A DNA stretch of 64,000 bases. It comes from Erwinia tracheiphila (GTDB lineage Bacteria > Pseudomonadota > Gammaproteobacteria > Enterobacterales > Enterobacteriaceae). The stretch is from contig NZ_CP089932.1 in NCBI RefSeq assembly GCF_021365465.1, positions 1,798,001 to 1,862,000 on the forward strand, written 5' to 3'. Positions within the stretch are counted from its first letter, which is position 1. Every line of letters begins with the position of its first letter. The notes beneath the pieces were generated by a model, which had not been told where the DNA came from, did no database searches, and saw nothing but the letters and a program-made list of their open reading frames with translations. The translations under genes were made by a program, and so were the position numbers. Positions 32,543 through 42,506 of the stretch are shown piece after piece.

Positions 32543-32764
32543 AATTTCATCCTATGAGGGTGGAGATAATTAAACAATGCGCCAGTGCCGCCACATTACG
32601 GCTTTGCAGGCGTAAGCAGTGCGCTTTTATATCATAAAAAGCGAGGCAGAGTCAGTATGACCGACGGGTATTGCCCTGTTTGGCATGGCGCTCTGCTTAA
32701 CAATACGTCAGAATAAGCGTTTAACCTGAAATCCCCACGTACACGATAAAAACGGAACGTTTCA

Positions 32765-34156
32765 ATGCTTAAGATTTTCAACACCCTGAGTCGTCAGAAA
32801 GAGGAATTTAAACCGATTAATGCCGGACAAATCGGTATGTACGTGTGTGGCATTACCGTTTACGACCTTTGTCATATTGGCCATGGACGCACTTTTGTTG
32901 CCTTTGATGTGGTGGCTCGTTACCTGCGTTTTCTCGGGTATTCTTTGAAATATGTCCGCAACATCACCGACATTGACGACAAAATCATTAAGCGCGCCAA
33001 TGAAAACCAGCAAAGCATCCAGCAATTGACCGACACCATGATTGCCGAAATGCACAGGGATTTTGCGGCGTTAAATATTTTGCCGCCGGATGCTGAACCT
33101 CGGGCAACCCAACATATTGACGATATTATCGCCCTGGTGAGCAAGTTGATTGAACATCAGCATGCCTATGTTGCCAGTAACGGTGACGTGATGTTTTCAG
33201 TGGAAAGCGATGCAGATTATGGCTTGTTATCCCGCCAGGATCTGGAGCAATTGCAGGCGGGAGCACGCGTGGAAGTGGCTGCGGATGTGAAGCGCAATCC
33301 GATGGATTTCGTACTGTGGAAAATGTCAAAAGCGCATGAGCCGGGCTGGCCTTCTCCCTGGGGAGAGGGTCGACCGGGCTGGCATATTGAATGTTCAGCC
33401 ATGAACTATAAACAGCTGGGTGAGCATTTTGACATTCATGGCGGTGGCTCAGACCTGATGTTTCCTCATCATGAAAATGAGATTGCCCAGTCATCCTGCG
33501 CCCACGACGGGCCTTATGTGAATTACTGGATGCACTCCGGCATGGTAATGGTTGATCGTGAGAAAATGTCGAAATCGCTCAATAATTTCTTCACGGTGCG
33601 TGATGTGCTTGCGCATTATGACCCGGAGACGGTGCGTTATTTCCTGATGTCCGGGCACTATCGCAGCCAGTTGAACTATGGCGAGGATAATCTTAAGCAG
33701 GCCCGTGCTGGTCTTGAGCGTCTCTATACTGCGCTTCGCAATACGGATGTCTCTGTGGAGGCCTGCGGTGGTGAAAGCTTTGAAGCCCGCTTTCGCGAGG
33801 CAATGAATGACGATTTTAATACGCCAGAAGCGTATTCCGTGCTTTTTGATATGGCACGGGAGGTCAACAGGCTTAAGATGGAGGACGCTGTTTCTGCTAA
33901 TGGTCTGGCGGCAAAAATGCGGCAGCTGGCAGGGGTATTGGGACTGCTGAAACAAGATCCGGCTTCATTTCTGCAGAACACAGGATCGGATGGTGCTAAT
34001 GATGAAGTCGCTGAAATCGAAGCGCTGATTAAAATGCGTAACGACGCGCGTAAAGAGAAAAACTGGTCTCAGGCCGATGTGGCAAGAGATAAGCTAAACG
34101 CGTTAGGTATTATTTTGGAAGATGGCCCACAGGGAAGCATCTGGCGACGTAAATAA
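32765..34156 (+). CDS. cysS: Cysteinyl-tRNA synthetase
   Basis: Class I aminoacyl-tRNA synthetase that charges tRNA(Cys). The HIGH motif is at residues 37-40, with zinc ligand C28 just before it (VCGITVYD). Further ligands lie in HIECSAM and MFPHHENE, and the KMSKS loop is [10 protein letters not shown]. At 463 residues it is full length (E. coli 461). Divergent from ppiB. Its terminator carries an IS481 insertion in the T-tail. Confidence 0.98.
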   Translation: MLKIFNTLSRQKEEFKPINAGQIGMYVCGITVYDLCHIGHGRTFVAFDVVARYLRFLGYSLKYVRNITDIDDKIIKRANENQQSIQQLTDTMIAEMHRDFAALNILPPDAEPRATQHIDDIIALVSKLIEHQHAYVASNGDVMFSVESDADYGLLSRQDLEQLQAGARVEVAADVKRNPMDFVLWKMSKAHEPGWPSPWGEGRPGWHIECSAMNYKQLGEHFDIHGGGSDLMFPHHENEIAQSSCAHDGPYVNYWMHSGMVMVDREKMSKSLNNFFTVRDVLAHYDPETVRYFLMSGHYRSQLNYGEDNLKQARAGLERLYTALRNTDVSVEACGGESFEARFREAMNDDFNTPEAYSVLFDMAREVNRLKMEDAVSANGLAAKMRQLAGVLGLLKQDPASFLQNTGSDGANDEVAEIEALIKMRNDARKEKNWSQADVARDKLNALGIILEDGPQGSIWRRK

Positions 34157-34193
34157 GGTTATGCAGGGCAGTTTTCCAGGGTGAAAGGATAAT

Positions 34194-34221
34194 GCCGGAA
34201 TTTTTTTCCGGCGTTTTATTT
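34194..34221 (+). terminator. cysS terminator
   Basis: GCCGGAA at 34194-34200 pairs with TTCCGGC at 34206-34212 around a T-rich loop, followed by GTTTTATTT. The T-tail is the target of the IS481 insertion and is duplicated beyond it. Confidence 0.85.
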
Positions 34222-35421
34222 GTATTAGTCGCGACTTGATCTGACACTGGACCTTGAAAGGTTGAGAGTTACCGGTTTTGATATGGGTGTCTAATCCTTA
34301 AACAAAACGCGAGGTAACTCTCATGATTCATACTAACAATCCCATCATCAAACACAAAGCCGGCCTGCTCAATCTCGCCGAAGAACTCGGTAACGTATCA
34401 AAAGCCTGCAAGATCATGGGCGTGTCACGCGACACGTTTTACCGTTATCAGGAACTGGCTGCTGAAGGCGGCATCGATGCGCTGATTAACCAGAACCGCC
34501 GCGTCCCCAACCTGAAGAACCGCGCCGACGAAGCCACTGAACGCGCTGTTGTTGAATATGCCGTTGAGTTCCCGGCCCACGGGCAACACCGGACCAGTAA
34601 TGAGCTGCGTAAAAAAGGCGTGTTTATCTCCGGTAGCGGCGTGCGCTCCATCTGGCAACGGCACGACCTGGAGAACTTCCGTAAACGCCTGAAGGCACTT
34701 GAGGAAAAGGTCGCCAGAGAAGGCATCGTGCTTACCGACGCTCAAATCGCAGCGCTGGAGAAGAAGGCCCACGATGACGAGGCCAGCGGAGAAATCGAAA
34801 CTGCTCACCCGGGTTATCTCGGGTCGCAGGACACCTTCTACGTGGGCAATCTGAAAGGTGTGGGTCGTATCTACCAGCAGACGTTCGTGGATACGTACTC
34901 GAAAGTGGCACACTGCAAGCTGTATACGAGTAAAACGCCGATCACCGCCGCAGACCTGCTCAATGATCGCGTACTGCCGTTCTACGAGGCTCAGGGACTG
35001 CCGATGCTGAGGATCCTGACCGACAGGGGAACGGAGTACTGTGGTAAGGTGGAGCAGCATGATTACCAGCTGTATCTGGCCATCAACGATATCGACCATA
35101 CAAAAACGAAGGCGATGTCTCCGCAGACGAACGGCATCTGCGAGCGCTTCCATAAAACTATTTTGCAGGATTTTTATCAGGTTACGTTCCGTAAGAAGTT
35201 ATACGAAGACCTGGAGAGCCTGCAAACGGATCTGGACAACTGGTTGTGGCATTACAATAATGAGCGAACTCATCAGGGAAAAATGTGCTGCGGGCGTACG
35301 CCAATGGCCACGTTACTTGATGGTAAACGAGTCTGGGCAGAAAAAAATCTGAACCAGATGTAATCTGACAGACACCTGTATAAATAACCGGTAACTGTCA
35401 GATCAGGTCTGAGCTAGTACA
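34221..35421 (+). mobile_element. IS481-family element, intact copy
   Basis: About 1,201 bp. The ends are TGTATTAG on the left and the complement of TGTACTAG on the right, with a second matching block TGATCTGACA 16 bases inward on both sides. A 7-bp direct repeat TTTTATT flanks the element (34214-34220 and 35422-35428). The ends were confirmed by comparison with the inverted copy at 50249-51446. One full-length transposase gene lies inside. Confidence 0.88.
34323..35363 (+). CDS. IS481-family transposase
   Basis: Single-frame DDE transposase of 346 residues. The N-terminal helix-turn-helix (LGNVSKACKIMGVSRDTFYRY) is followed by the integrase core with D in FVDTYSKVAHC, D in ILTDRGTEYCG and E in NGICERFHKTIL. 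Start ATG 34323 follows GAGGTAA. No lesions are seen, so it could act in trans on the broken copy at 50249-51446. Confidence 0.93.
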   Translation: MIHTNNPIIKHKAGLLNLAEELGNVSKACKIMGVSRDTFYRYQELAAEGGIDALINQNRRVPNLKNRADEATERAVVEYAVEFPAHGQHRTSNELRKKGVFISGSGVRSIWQRHDLENFRKRLKALEEKVAREGIVLTDAQIAALEKKAHDDEASGEIETAHPGYLGSQDTFYVGNLKGVGRIYQQTFVDTYSKVAHCKLYTSKTPITAADLLNDRVLPFYEAQGLPMLRILTDRGTEYCGKVEQHDYQLYLAINDIDHTKTKAMSPQTNGICERFHKTILQDFYQVTFRKKLYEDLESLQTDLDNWLWHYNNERTHQGKMCCGRTPMATLLDGKRVWAEKNLNQM

Positions 35422-35535
35422 TTTTATTGCTGACAAAAATCACGTCCCGTGTGCGTGTGCGTCAACTGCTTTCGGTACGGCCTTATTGTTTTTTATTTGA
35501 ATTGGGCAGTAAATAGCTGCGCCTGATACCGCTAC

Positions 35536-36490
35536 ACTTTTGCCAGACCATGTTTCCCGCCGGGGAAGGAGCTTGCCGTTTCCATAAAGTGACGAACTTT
35601 TTTCAGCAGTGGCCACATTGAACGGCACTGATCATTCCCGGTTATCGTGTCGTGAAGCGCCTGCCATAACCGTTCAACGCGGTTCACCCACAGCGGGTAA
35701 ATCACGCTGAACTTCACGGTTCTTGTGGATGATGCCGTTATCAACGATCAGTGTAACTGTTTTTGCACACCGGTAACCTGCCTCCAGGTGCTTAAACAGG
35801 CTGATAAACAGCGCCGAACTTTTGCTATTACCGCCAACGTAGCTGACTTTACCTGTGCCACTATGCCGTGCGCCTGCCAGAGAGTATTTTTTTGTTACCA
35901 CCCGTTTTTGTTGTCCGAGGACCTGCCAGTCTGCACCGATTTTTGGGCTGAGATGGATATCCACCTCATCTTCGTAAAACACAGGATGCTCCCGGCTGCG
36001 CTTCACCCGCGCCGTGTTTATTGCCGCCATTTTCTCTTCTTTGTGTGGGGTGCGGACCTGCGCCACACCACACCGCCTGTCGGCAGCCAGCGACGGACTG
36101 TCCCGGCATGTAACTGACAGCCGGTTATCTCGTTGATTTTTATTGCCAGAAGCGCAGTGCTCCAGTGTGAACGCTGATAACCAGAATCACCGGGAAAGTG
36201 CTTTATCAGTTCACGTAACAATGTGCAGATATGTTCGTAAGGCCAGCGGCGGGAACGCCCGGCGGATAAAGATTTCAGACCTTCAACGCCCGGCCGGGTA
36301 AACCAGTTAATCCGGCGTCCGGCAGATGAACGGGGCAGCAGAGTGTTCTGGTGGCATCGCTGACACGGTCTCCCCGGTGCAACATCAGCATGGCGATCAG
36401 TCTGCGGGCATAATTTTTATCGCGGGTTTTATGGATGGTTTTCTGCATCAGGCGTCGTTCACTGCGGGGCAGTGGTGCGATGACCTGCAT
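35536..36490 (-). pseudogene. IS630-family transposase, frameshifted
   Basis: Reading right to left, the pieces give MQVIAPLPRSERRLMQKTIH and RRLIAMLMLHRGDRVSDATR, then INEITGCQLHAGTVRRWLPT, then VFYEDEVDIHLSPKIGADWQ, TLIVDNGIIHKNRE and PLWVNRVERLWQALHDT, ending GGKHGLAKV near 35536. Together they are a nearly complete 340-residue IS630-type protein broken by several frameshifts. The DDE residues can be seen in YEDEVDIH, IVDNGIIH and NRVERLW. Inactive. Confidence 0.88.
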
Positions 36491-36498
36491 CGCTCAGT

Positions 36499-36835
36499 CC
36501 GGTTGGTGATTTGTTTTGGTTTGGCGATTGCTCAGATCGCACAATCCGGGCTGAGTTCCTTCAAAGTGATCGACTATCCGGCGTTGCTATTCAGAATGTA
36601 TGAGATTTACCGGGCATTTACAGACAGCATTAAACCAAGCTATCGCCGCGGACGGAGCGTGCAGCTGTCTGGTTTTTTGCGAAACCTGACGAGATATAAC
36701 CATCACTGGACTATGAATCAGGCAGCGGTATGGATGCAGTTGATACCAGCCATTTTTCGATCATTCGCAGAGTATGATAATGGTGACCAGGATTATTTTT
36801 TGATGAGCATGGGTCGCGCGATGGGAGGGAGATGA
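36499..36835 (+). other. Unidentified coding relic next to IS630
   Basis: The last ~105 codons of an open frame ending at 36835 read like a real protein (IDYPALLFRMYEIYRAFTDS and YNHHWTMNQAAVWMQLIPAI) but lack a proper start, since the frame runs back into the IS630 remnant. It may be the 3' part of a phage or island gene cut by IS630. No family could be named. Confidence 0.35.
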
Positions 36836-37335
36836 TGGAATTTCCAGGCCTGACACAGGATTATGTTGAAGATACGCTTAATCTGAGCATTATTTGTAAG
36901 GTCAGGCCCAGAACCCGACTGTATGAATTCGGCGGCAGAATTCACGTTTGATAGTGAACTGACGCCTAAACCCGGTAACGAGTTCACTTATGAAATGTAA
37001 GGGTTGTCGGCCTGGGCAGGAGGAGAGGCCGGACGCTAATAACGTTTGATGGTGAAGCGATTGAAGGTAGCATGCTGATGCCTGGGGCCGTGACATATAC
37101 GATAACCCCATTGCATGAGGACAGCAGGCCGATTATTTGAATTATTCGTTCGAGATGGTCAGGTGACTTATTGGTTATAACAGCGTGGAATATAGTGGTT
37201 TGTTGGCTCTTTTTGTCTACTTATTATCCTGTAAAATTCATAATAAATTTAGATGTATAAGTTTTGTAAGTATTTAGACGCTGTCCCAAAAGGCGTCATC
37301 GTATAATGCATCCCGGTCATATCTGAGGGCAAAGT
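36836..37335 (+). other. Small relics, possibly phage-derived
   Basis: Short plus-strand pieces follow: MEFPGLTQDYVEDTLNLS (from 36837), then EFTFDSELTPKPGNEFTYEM and ITFDGEAIEGSMLMPGAVTY. The last two resemble each other, like repeats of a small structural protein. None has full coding support. From about 37141 the DNA is AT-rich with no gene. Confidence 0.3.
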
Positions 37336-38115
37336 ATGGCAGGCGGTAAAGGGCAGATTAGCGATGAACTCCGGGACAAAATCGCTCCGCTTATCCCGGA
37401 ACACAAAACCCGCCATCCTCCGGGTACGCGCCGAAAACGTGTTGATAATCGGGCCGCAATGAACGCCATTTTCTTCGTCCCCAGCACAGCCTGTCAGTGG
37501 AATGCACTCAATGCCACAGGGATAGGTTCATCAGCTTCTGCACCCCGGCGCTTCCGGGAACGGAGAGACGCAGGTGTCTTCGGGCGTTTCTGGCAGAACG
37601 GATCACTGGCCTGTGGACACCCCGGACTGCTCATGGATGGCGGTATGACAACATCACCGCTGCCCGGGACAAAAAAAACAGGACGCAACCCCACGTACAC
37701 AGGGAAACAGGGCGTAAAGCCCAGTCTGATGACAGATACCGGGGGCTTCCTCTGCCACGGGTCGTCGCAGCAGCAGACAGGCATGACATCAAACTGGTGG
37801 CGGACACACCCGGTGCTCTTCAGACGGGATGCCCGGGGCAAAAACCCGGACTCTGCCCGGACAAAGGCGACGAAGCGCCCGGGCAAAACAGACCGGTTGA
37901 GCCGTCGTGACGAGCCTTATATCCCGCCCCGTAAAGAGGAATGAGATGCCAGTAAAACCACGAACTTCAGGGCCCGTCGCCGGGTCGTCGGGAGGAGGCA
38001 CAGCCGGATGAACCGGTTTCGCCGGGTCCTGACCCGACAGGAAAAGACGCCTGAGAATGACGGGGCCTTTTGCGTTTTTCCTGTGGTCTTATTGTCTGGA
38101 ATAACGTTCTGTTGA
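37336..38115 (+). pseudogene. IS5-family transposase, decayed
   Basis: ATG 37336 opens a recognisable N-terminus (MAGGKGQISDELRDKIAPLI and NRAAMNAIFF, typical of IS5-family proteins). The middle is scrambled by frameshifts and a deletion, and after a stop at 37944 another frame gives the C-terminal HSRMNRFRRVL-type block. Ends not resolved. Inactive. Confidence 0.75.
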
Positions 38116-38416
38116 GGCAGGCTTTTAGTCCACTGTTTTTAGTTACCCCTAAAAGTGCAATAAAAATCGCCTTTGGCAACGGCGGCTTTTAACTTAGCGT
38201 ATGTTTAATAGCGAAAATATTAAAAATTTTGGTTTATTGTATTATCCAGGGTTTAAATAGCAGGCAGGCGTTTATTTTCACCGTAACAGCGCCTTCTTTT
38301 ATGAAAGAGTCATTTTATCATTACAATAAAATAACGTTCTGGTGAAGGTTTGTTTTCTCTGAATCTATAGAAAACGGATATGCGTTTATTTTTGGGTTTT
38401 TAATCCACCTTCAGAG
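38116..38416. other. Gene-free stretch before ybcJ
   Basis: AT-rich with short direct and inverted repeats (for instance ATAACGTTCTG at about 38100 and 38330). No gene seen. Confidence 0.5.
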
Positions 38417-38446
38417 ACAAAAAACCACCCTCTATTATGAAGGTGG
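38417..38446 (-). terminator. folD-ybcJ terminator
   Basis: On the minus strand CCACC and GGTGG form a stem followed by TTTTTTG, 11 bases past the ybcJ stop. A longer alternative stem (CCACCTTC with GAAGGTGG) overlaps it. Confidence 0.65.
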
Positions 38447-38456
38447 AGTCTTGCTT

Positions 38457-38669
38457 TCACGCTATAACCTTAACGGACATTCCTTCAAACCCTACCTGCT
38501 GCCCTGCAATAATTTTACAGCGTTTACGGGTTTCAACATGTCCATCGACCTTAACCTGACCGGCGGCAATAACTTCTTTTGCTGCTCCACCGCTCTCCAC
38601 CCAACCCTCCAGCTTGAGAAGGTCGCACAGGTCGACGTGGTGATGCTTACCCAAAGAGAATATTGCCAT
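38457..38669 (-). CDS. ybcJ: S4-domain RNA-binding protein YbcJ
   Basis: Small S4-fold protein of 70 residues (DLLKLEGWVESGGAAKEVIA, then GQVKVDGHVETRKRCKI). The E. coli homologue has the same length and neighbour; its role in RNA metabolism is not defined. The ATG shares one base with the folD stop (TAATG), so it is translated with folD. A terminator follows. Confidence 0.95.
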   Translation of the reverse strand: MAIFSLGKHHHVDLCDLLKLEGWVESGGAAKEVIAAGQVKVDGHVETRKRCKIIAGQQVGFEGMSVKVIA

Positions 38670-39535
38670 TAATGCGCTCCTTTATCGTTAAGTTCTTCAC
38701 AGGCTTGCAACGTATTTTGAATCAGTGTCGCCACAGTCATGGGGCCTACGCCTCCTGGCACTGGCGTAATAAAGGCAGCGCGCTTCACCGCTTCATCAAA
38801 ATCCACATCTCCGACCACCTTGCCGTTGTCCAGCCGGTTGATACCCACATCAATGACGATTGCACCGGGTTTAATCCACTCACCAAGGATAAAGCCCGGC
38901 TTTCCAACGGCTACAACCAAAAGATCGGCATGTTCTACGTGGTGGCGCAGATCTTTGGTAAAGCGGTGTGTTACGGTGGTGGTACAACCTGCGAGAAGCA
39001 GTTCCATACTCATTGGCCGACCAACAATATTGGATGCCCCAATGACTACTGCGTTGAGGCCATAGGTATCGATATTGTATCGTTCCAGTAGAGTAATTAT
39101 GCCTTTTGGCGTACATGGGCGAAGTTTAGGGGCGCGTTGACAGAGTCGGCCAACATTATAAGGATGGAAGCCGTCTACATCCTTAGAGGGCGAGATATGT
39201 TCCAGTACCTTAACGTAATCGATATTGGCCGGAAGAGGTAACTGCACTAAAACTCCGTCAATGGTGTCGTCATGATTTAACTGATCAATCAGTGAGAGAA
39301 GTTCCATTTCGCTGGTCGAGTCGGGCAGGTCGTAAGAATGGGATAGAAACCCTACCTCTTCGCAGGCGCGCCTTTTACTGCCAACGTAAATCTGCGACGC
39401 GGGGTCTGCACCGACCAGCACAACGGCCAAGCCTGGAGCTCGTTTCCCCCTGGCGAGGCGCTGCTGTACTTTTTCTGCAATCTCTTGTCGTACCTGCTGC
39501 GCAATCGTCTTACCGTCAATAATCTTAGCTACCAT
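38669..39535 (-). CDS. folD: Methylenetetrahydrofolate dehydrogenase/cyclohydrolase
   Basis: Bifunctional one-carbon enzyme giving 10-formyl-THF for purine and fMet synthesis. ATG 39535 ([15 protein letters not shown]) gives 288 residues as in E. coli; 13 upstream codons are open but not conserved. Active-site Y50 and K54 lie in [23 protein letters not shown] and [12 protein letters not shown] complete the site, and GASNIVGRP is the NADP loop. First gene of folD-ybcJ, just upstream of the tRNA-Arg gene as in E. coli. Confidence 0.97.
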   Translation of the reverse strand: MVAKIIDGKTIAQQVRQEIAEKVQQRLARGKRAPGLAVVLVGADPASQIYVGSKRRACEEVGFLSHSYDLPDSTSEMELLSLIDQLNHDDTIDGVLVQLPLPANIDYVKVLEHISPSKDVDGFHPYNVGRLCQRAPKLRPCTPKGIITLLERYNIDTYGLNAVVIGASNIVGRPMSMELLLAGCTTTVTHRFTKDLRHHVEHADLLVVAVGKPGFILGEWIKPGAIVIDVGINRLDNGKVVGDVDFDEAVKRAAFITPVPGGVGPMTVATLIQNTLQACEELNDKGAH

Positions 39536-39714
39536 TAGAGCGTGGATCCATCTGTGTTGAGTTGAAACGGGCAATGGTGCCTATTTTGTCAGAAGCACAA
39601 GCAACTGTCAGGTACAGTTTCAGGGGGCGATGCTCAATAGTGCAGCAACAGAATGATTGACCGGGTAAAATCGTTGACTCCTGGGGATCGCACCGTATAA
39701 TCTGACGACATAAT

Positions 39715-39791
39715 GCGCCCTTAGCTCAGCTGGATAGAGCACCGGCCTTCTAAGCCGTAGGTCACAGGTTCGAATCCTGTAGGGCGTACCA
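39715..39791 (+). tRNA. argU: tRNA-Arg (UCU)
   Basis: A 77-base cloverleaf. Acceptor GCGCCCT pairs with AGGGCGT (with one wobble end), the D arm is GCTC..GAGC, the anticodon arm CCGGCCTTCTAAGCCGT has anticodon TCT in its loop, the T arm contains GGTTCGAATCC, and CCA is encoded. In E. coli argU lies beside folD and is an integration site (DLP12); here a P4-type integrase remnant begins about 160 bases downstream. Confidence 0.97.
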
Positions 39792-39953
39792 TCTTTTCTT
39801 CTATCAACATCCTTTCTAGTCTACTTTTTCCTTTTAAATCAGAATATAACACTTCTCGATGGTCCAGTTTGGTCCAAGGTCACCTATTGCGTTCTTGTTT
39901 CAATTGGGGGCAGGATGGGGGGCATTGCCAGGTTCAATCAAATGGATGCCCCC

Positions 39954-40613
39954 AAATGAAGCTGACAGCCCGACAAATTGACTCTGCTAAGCCGAAAGAA
40001 AAGTCATACAAACTTGCCGATGGTGCGGTATGTATCTGGAAATTTTTCCCAATGGAACAAAAAGTTGGAGGCTTAAGTATCGGATTGCAGGTAAAGAAAA
40101 ACGTGTAGTGTTTGGCACCTATCCATTGCTTACCCTTGCTGAAGCCAGGATTAAACGATCTGAAGCTAAGAAACTCTTGTCAGAAGGTGGTGACCCAAGT
40201 CAGCAAAAACAGGATATCAAGGCCGCGAAAATTATGGCTGTCAGCAACAGCTTTGAGCTTATCGCTCTTGAATGGCATGAACATAAGAAACCTTTCTGGT
40301 CTGAGGGCTATGCTGATGACATTCTTGAATACCTTAAGAAAGATGTTTTTCCCTACATAGGCAGAAGACCTGTTGCTGAAATCAATGCTAAGGAGATGCT
40401 CGATGTTCTTCGTAAAATGGAAAATCGTGGTGTTCTTGATAAGCTGAAGAAAACTCGCCAGGCATGTCGTCAAATCTTCACATATGCAGTAATTTCTGGC
40501 AGAGCAGAGCATAATTCAGTCTCAGATCTGGTAGGTGTTCTGAAAGCACCAAAACAAAAACATTTTCCTCATCTTTCAGTAAATGAACTGGGTGAGTTCC
40601 AAAGGCAACTGGA
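39954..40613 (+). pseudogene. P4-type integrase, frameshifted and cut by IS3
   Basis: The N-terminus MKLTARQIDSAKPKEKSYKLADG is the start of a P4-like tyrosine recombinase. About one base is missing near 40027, after which the other frame continues MYLEIFPNGTKSWRLKYRIA through the core-binding domain (INAKEMLDVLRKMENRGVLD) to LGEFQRQLETC at about 40613, where an IS3 copy begins. The catalytic domain with the tyrosine is missing from the window. Its place next to argU shows the tRNA served as the attachment site. Confidence 0.92.
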
Positions 40614-40683
40614 GACCTGCTCCCCGTTGATTAATACAGCGCGATGTTAGTAATGTCTTCATAAGTCACATGAGGACATCCCC

Positions 40684-40947
40684 ATGAAGAAGCGATTTTC
40701 CGACGAACAGATCATCAGTATTCTCCGCGAGGCCGAAGCCGGGGTTTCGGCCCGGGAACTCTGCCGCAAGCATGCTATTTCAGACGCTACCTTCTACACC
40801 GGGCGCAAGAAGTTTGGCGGCATGGAAGTCCCCGAAGTGAAGCGGCTCAAGTCACTTGAAGAGGAGAACGCCCGCCTCAAGAAGCTGCTCGCTGAAGCCA
40901 TGCTGGATAAGGAGGCGCTTAAGGTGGCTCTGGGCCGAAAGTTCTGA
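40684..40947 (+). CDS. IS3-family transposase OrfA, copy B1
   Basis: Helix-turn-helix protein of 87 residues ([20 protein letters not shown]) with a C-terminal leucine-zipper-like stretch ([20 protein letters not shown]). It ends in CGAAAG, a likely -1 slip site to make the OrfAB fusion. Identical to copy B2 at protein level. Confidence 0.93.
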   Translation: MKKRFSDEQIISILREAEAGVSARELCRKHAISDATFYTGRKKFGGMEVPEVKRLKSLEEENARLKKLLAEAMLDKEALKVALGRKF

Positions 40948-40970
40948 CGACAGACCAGAAGCGGGAAGCC

Positions 40971-41804
40971 GTGGAAGTCATGTGTGAGATAACGGGTCTG
41001 TCGCAACGTCGTGCCTGCAGGCTGGCCGGTCTGTCCCTTTCAACCTGCCGTTATTCGGTTCAGCGTCCGGCTGCTGACGCGCAACTATCTCTGCGTATCA
41101 CAGAGCTGGCACTTGAACGTCGCCGATTTGGTTACCGGCGCATCTGGCAGTTATTGCGTCGGGAGGGCCTTCACGTCAACCACAAGAGGGTTTACCGCAT
41201 CTATCACCTTAACGGTCTCGGTGTAAAACGCAGGCGACGCCGTAAGGGTCTGGCGACTGAGCGGCTTCCGCTTCTCCGCCCGGATGCGCCGAACCTGACA
41301 TGGTCGATGGATTTTGTCATGGATTCACTTGCCAGCGGCCGCCGGATTAAGTGCCTGACCTGCGTGGATGATTTCACGAAGGAGTGTCTGACGATCACCG
41401 CCGCTTTCGGTATTTCAGGCGTTCAGGTCGCACGTATTCTGGACGGCCTCGCGCTGTTTCGCGGCTATCCGGCAACGATAAGAACCGATCAGGGCCCGGA
41501 ATTTACCTGCTGTGCGCTCGAACAGTGGGCTTTTGAGCATGGTGTAGAACTGCGACTTATCCAGCCGGGTAAGCCAACACAGAACGGATTTATTGAGAGT
41601 TTTAACGGACGCTTTCGGGATGAATGCCTGAATGAGCACTGGTTCAGCGATATTCTTCATGCCCGGAAAATCATTAATGACTGGCGGCAGGATTATAACG
41701 AGTCCAGACCTCATTCATCGCTGAATTACCAGACGCCGCTTGAATTTGCAGCATGCTGGCGAAACGGGAAACATGAAGAAAAACCAACCGACATTACTAA
41801 CTGA
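40971..41804 (+). CDS. IS3-family transposase OrfB, copy B1
   Basis: Integrase-core protein of 277 residues. DDE residues lie in [20 protein letters not shown] and [17 protein letters not shown]. It differs from copy B2 at a few residues (SLAS versus ALSS; TCCALE versus TSRALE). The frame is intact and in the -1 frame relative to OrfA. Confidence 0.93.
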   Translation: MEVMCEITGLSQRRACRLAGLSLSTCRYSVQRPAADAQLSLRITELALERRRFGYRRIWQLLRREGLHVNHKRVYRIYHLNGLGVKRRRRRKGLATERLPLLRPDAPNLTWSMDFVMDSLASGRRIKCLTCVDDFTKECLTITAAFGISGVQVARILDGLALFRGYPATIRTDQGPEFTCCALEQWAFEHGVELRLIQPGKPTQNGFIESFNGRFRDECLNEHWFSDILHARKIINDWRQDYNESRPHSSLNYQTPLEFAACWRNGKHEEKPTDITN

Positions 41805-41833
41805 AGGTTGTATCTAATACTGGGGGCAGGTCA

Positions 41834-42036
41834 ATACAAAGAAATGTATGGGAGTTTTACATATCCAATACTATGATGGTTTAGAGAATGATATTGCCAG
41901 CTTTAAAAAAGACGAATTGATTATTGTTACCGCAAAAATCGGTAGTTTTTCGGATTTAAGTAACTGGTCGCAGTATACTGAAAACCAGAACTTTACTACC
42001 GTAATTGATTTAACTGGTGTTGTTTCCAAGCTATAA
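41834..42036 (+). pseudogene. 3' end of an unidentified gene cut by IS3
   Basis: The frame is open from the IS3 end and reads GVLHIQYYDGLENDIASFKK, DELIIVTAKIGSF, up to VIDLTGVVSKL. The layout (buried strands, then xxLKKxDxxxVxAKI) resembles the tail of a small OB-fold (tRNA_anti-like) domain, but this is a weak resemblance. The start is lost; the ATG at 41848 has no ribosome site. Confidence 0.4.
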
Positions 42037-42051
42037 GGCATATAATTAAAT

Positions 42052-42070
42052 GCGGGATTTTACATCCCGC
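42052..42070 (+). terminator. Hairpin after the truncated gene
   Basis: GCGGGAT (42052-42058) pairs with ATCCCGC (42064-42070) around a 5-base loop, 16 bases past the stop. No T-run, so termination is uncertain. Confidence 0.4.
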
Positions 42071-42179
42071 CAATTCCTCTTGATTTCCTTCTTCAGCATA
42101 AAAAAACCTTTATAAAAGATGAATTCCTTAACTGATTCTCATAGGTTATAATCAGAGTAAGTGATGAAGGAGATGAGCT

Positions 42180-42506
42180 ATGAAAGAAACAATTACGAGA
42201 GAAGAACTTAAAAATTATGGATTTACGGATAACCAAATAAATATCTTACAGGAATACTCTGACAAAGATGACAAGCCTTTTATAACTCTTCTGGAAGAAC
42301 TAAAAAAACGATTTTATGCCGGAGTGCTTTTAGTATCTTTGATGACTATCGCTTTATTGGTATCCGTCCTCAACTATGACAATGGTCATCTTATTGGTTT
42401 CGTCATAGTTTCTATTATTTTATATACATCCGTAATATTTTTGATCCCAATGCAATTTGGGTACAAAGCAATGAAATACTTAAAGATAAAGAAAAATTCT
42501 CTTTAA
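42180..42506 (+). CDS. Small membrane protein, possible immunity protein
   Basis: Protein of 108 residues. The first 45 are helical and charged (ITREELKNYGFTDNQINILQ); then come two membrane helices (YAGVLLVSLMTIALLVSVL; LIGFVIVSIILYTSVIFLI). A ribosome site (GAAGGAG) precedes ATG 42180. Its end overlaps the end of the convergent predicted effector by 4 bases. The pairing with a pore-like effector suggests an immunity role, but the convergent order is unusual and this is inference. Confidence 0.55.
   Translation: MKETITREELKNYGFTDNQINILQEYSDKDDKPFITLLEELKKRFYAGVLLVSLMTIALLVSVLNYDNGHLIGFVIVSIILYTSVIFLIPMQFGYKAMKYLKIKKNSL

Larger units (their letters stand above)
40614..41833 (+). mobile_element. 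IS3-family element, copy B1
   Basis: The ends are GACCTGCTCCCC on the left (one end base changed) and GGGGGCAGGTCA on the right, imperfect inverted repeats of each other. Both genes are open. There is no direct repeat, since the left flank is the integrase and the right flank an unrelated gene end. This suggests that recombination with the inverted sister at 46021 changed the flanks. Confidence 0.88.

Noticed and set aside
32543..32764. T-box or other riboswitch ahead of cysS
   Set aside because: No T-box motif or specifier stem was seen, and enterobacterial cysS is not controlled that way.
34425..35153. 242-codon minus-strand open frame
   Set aside because: Antisense shadow of the intact IS481 transposase.
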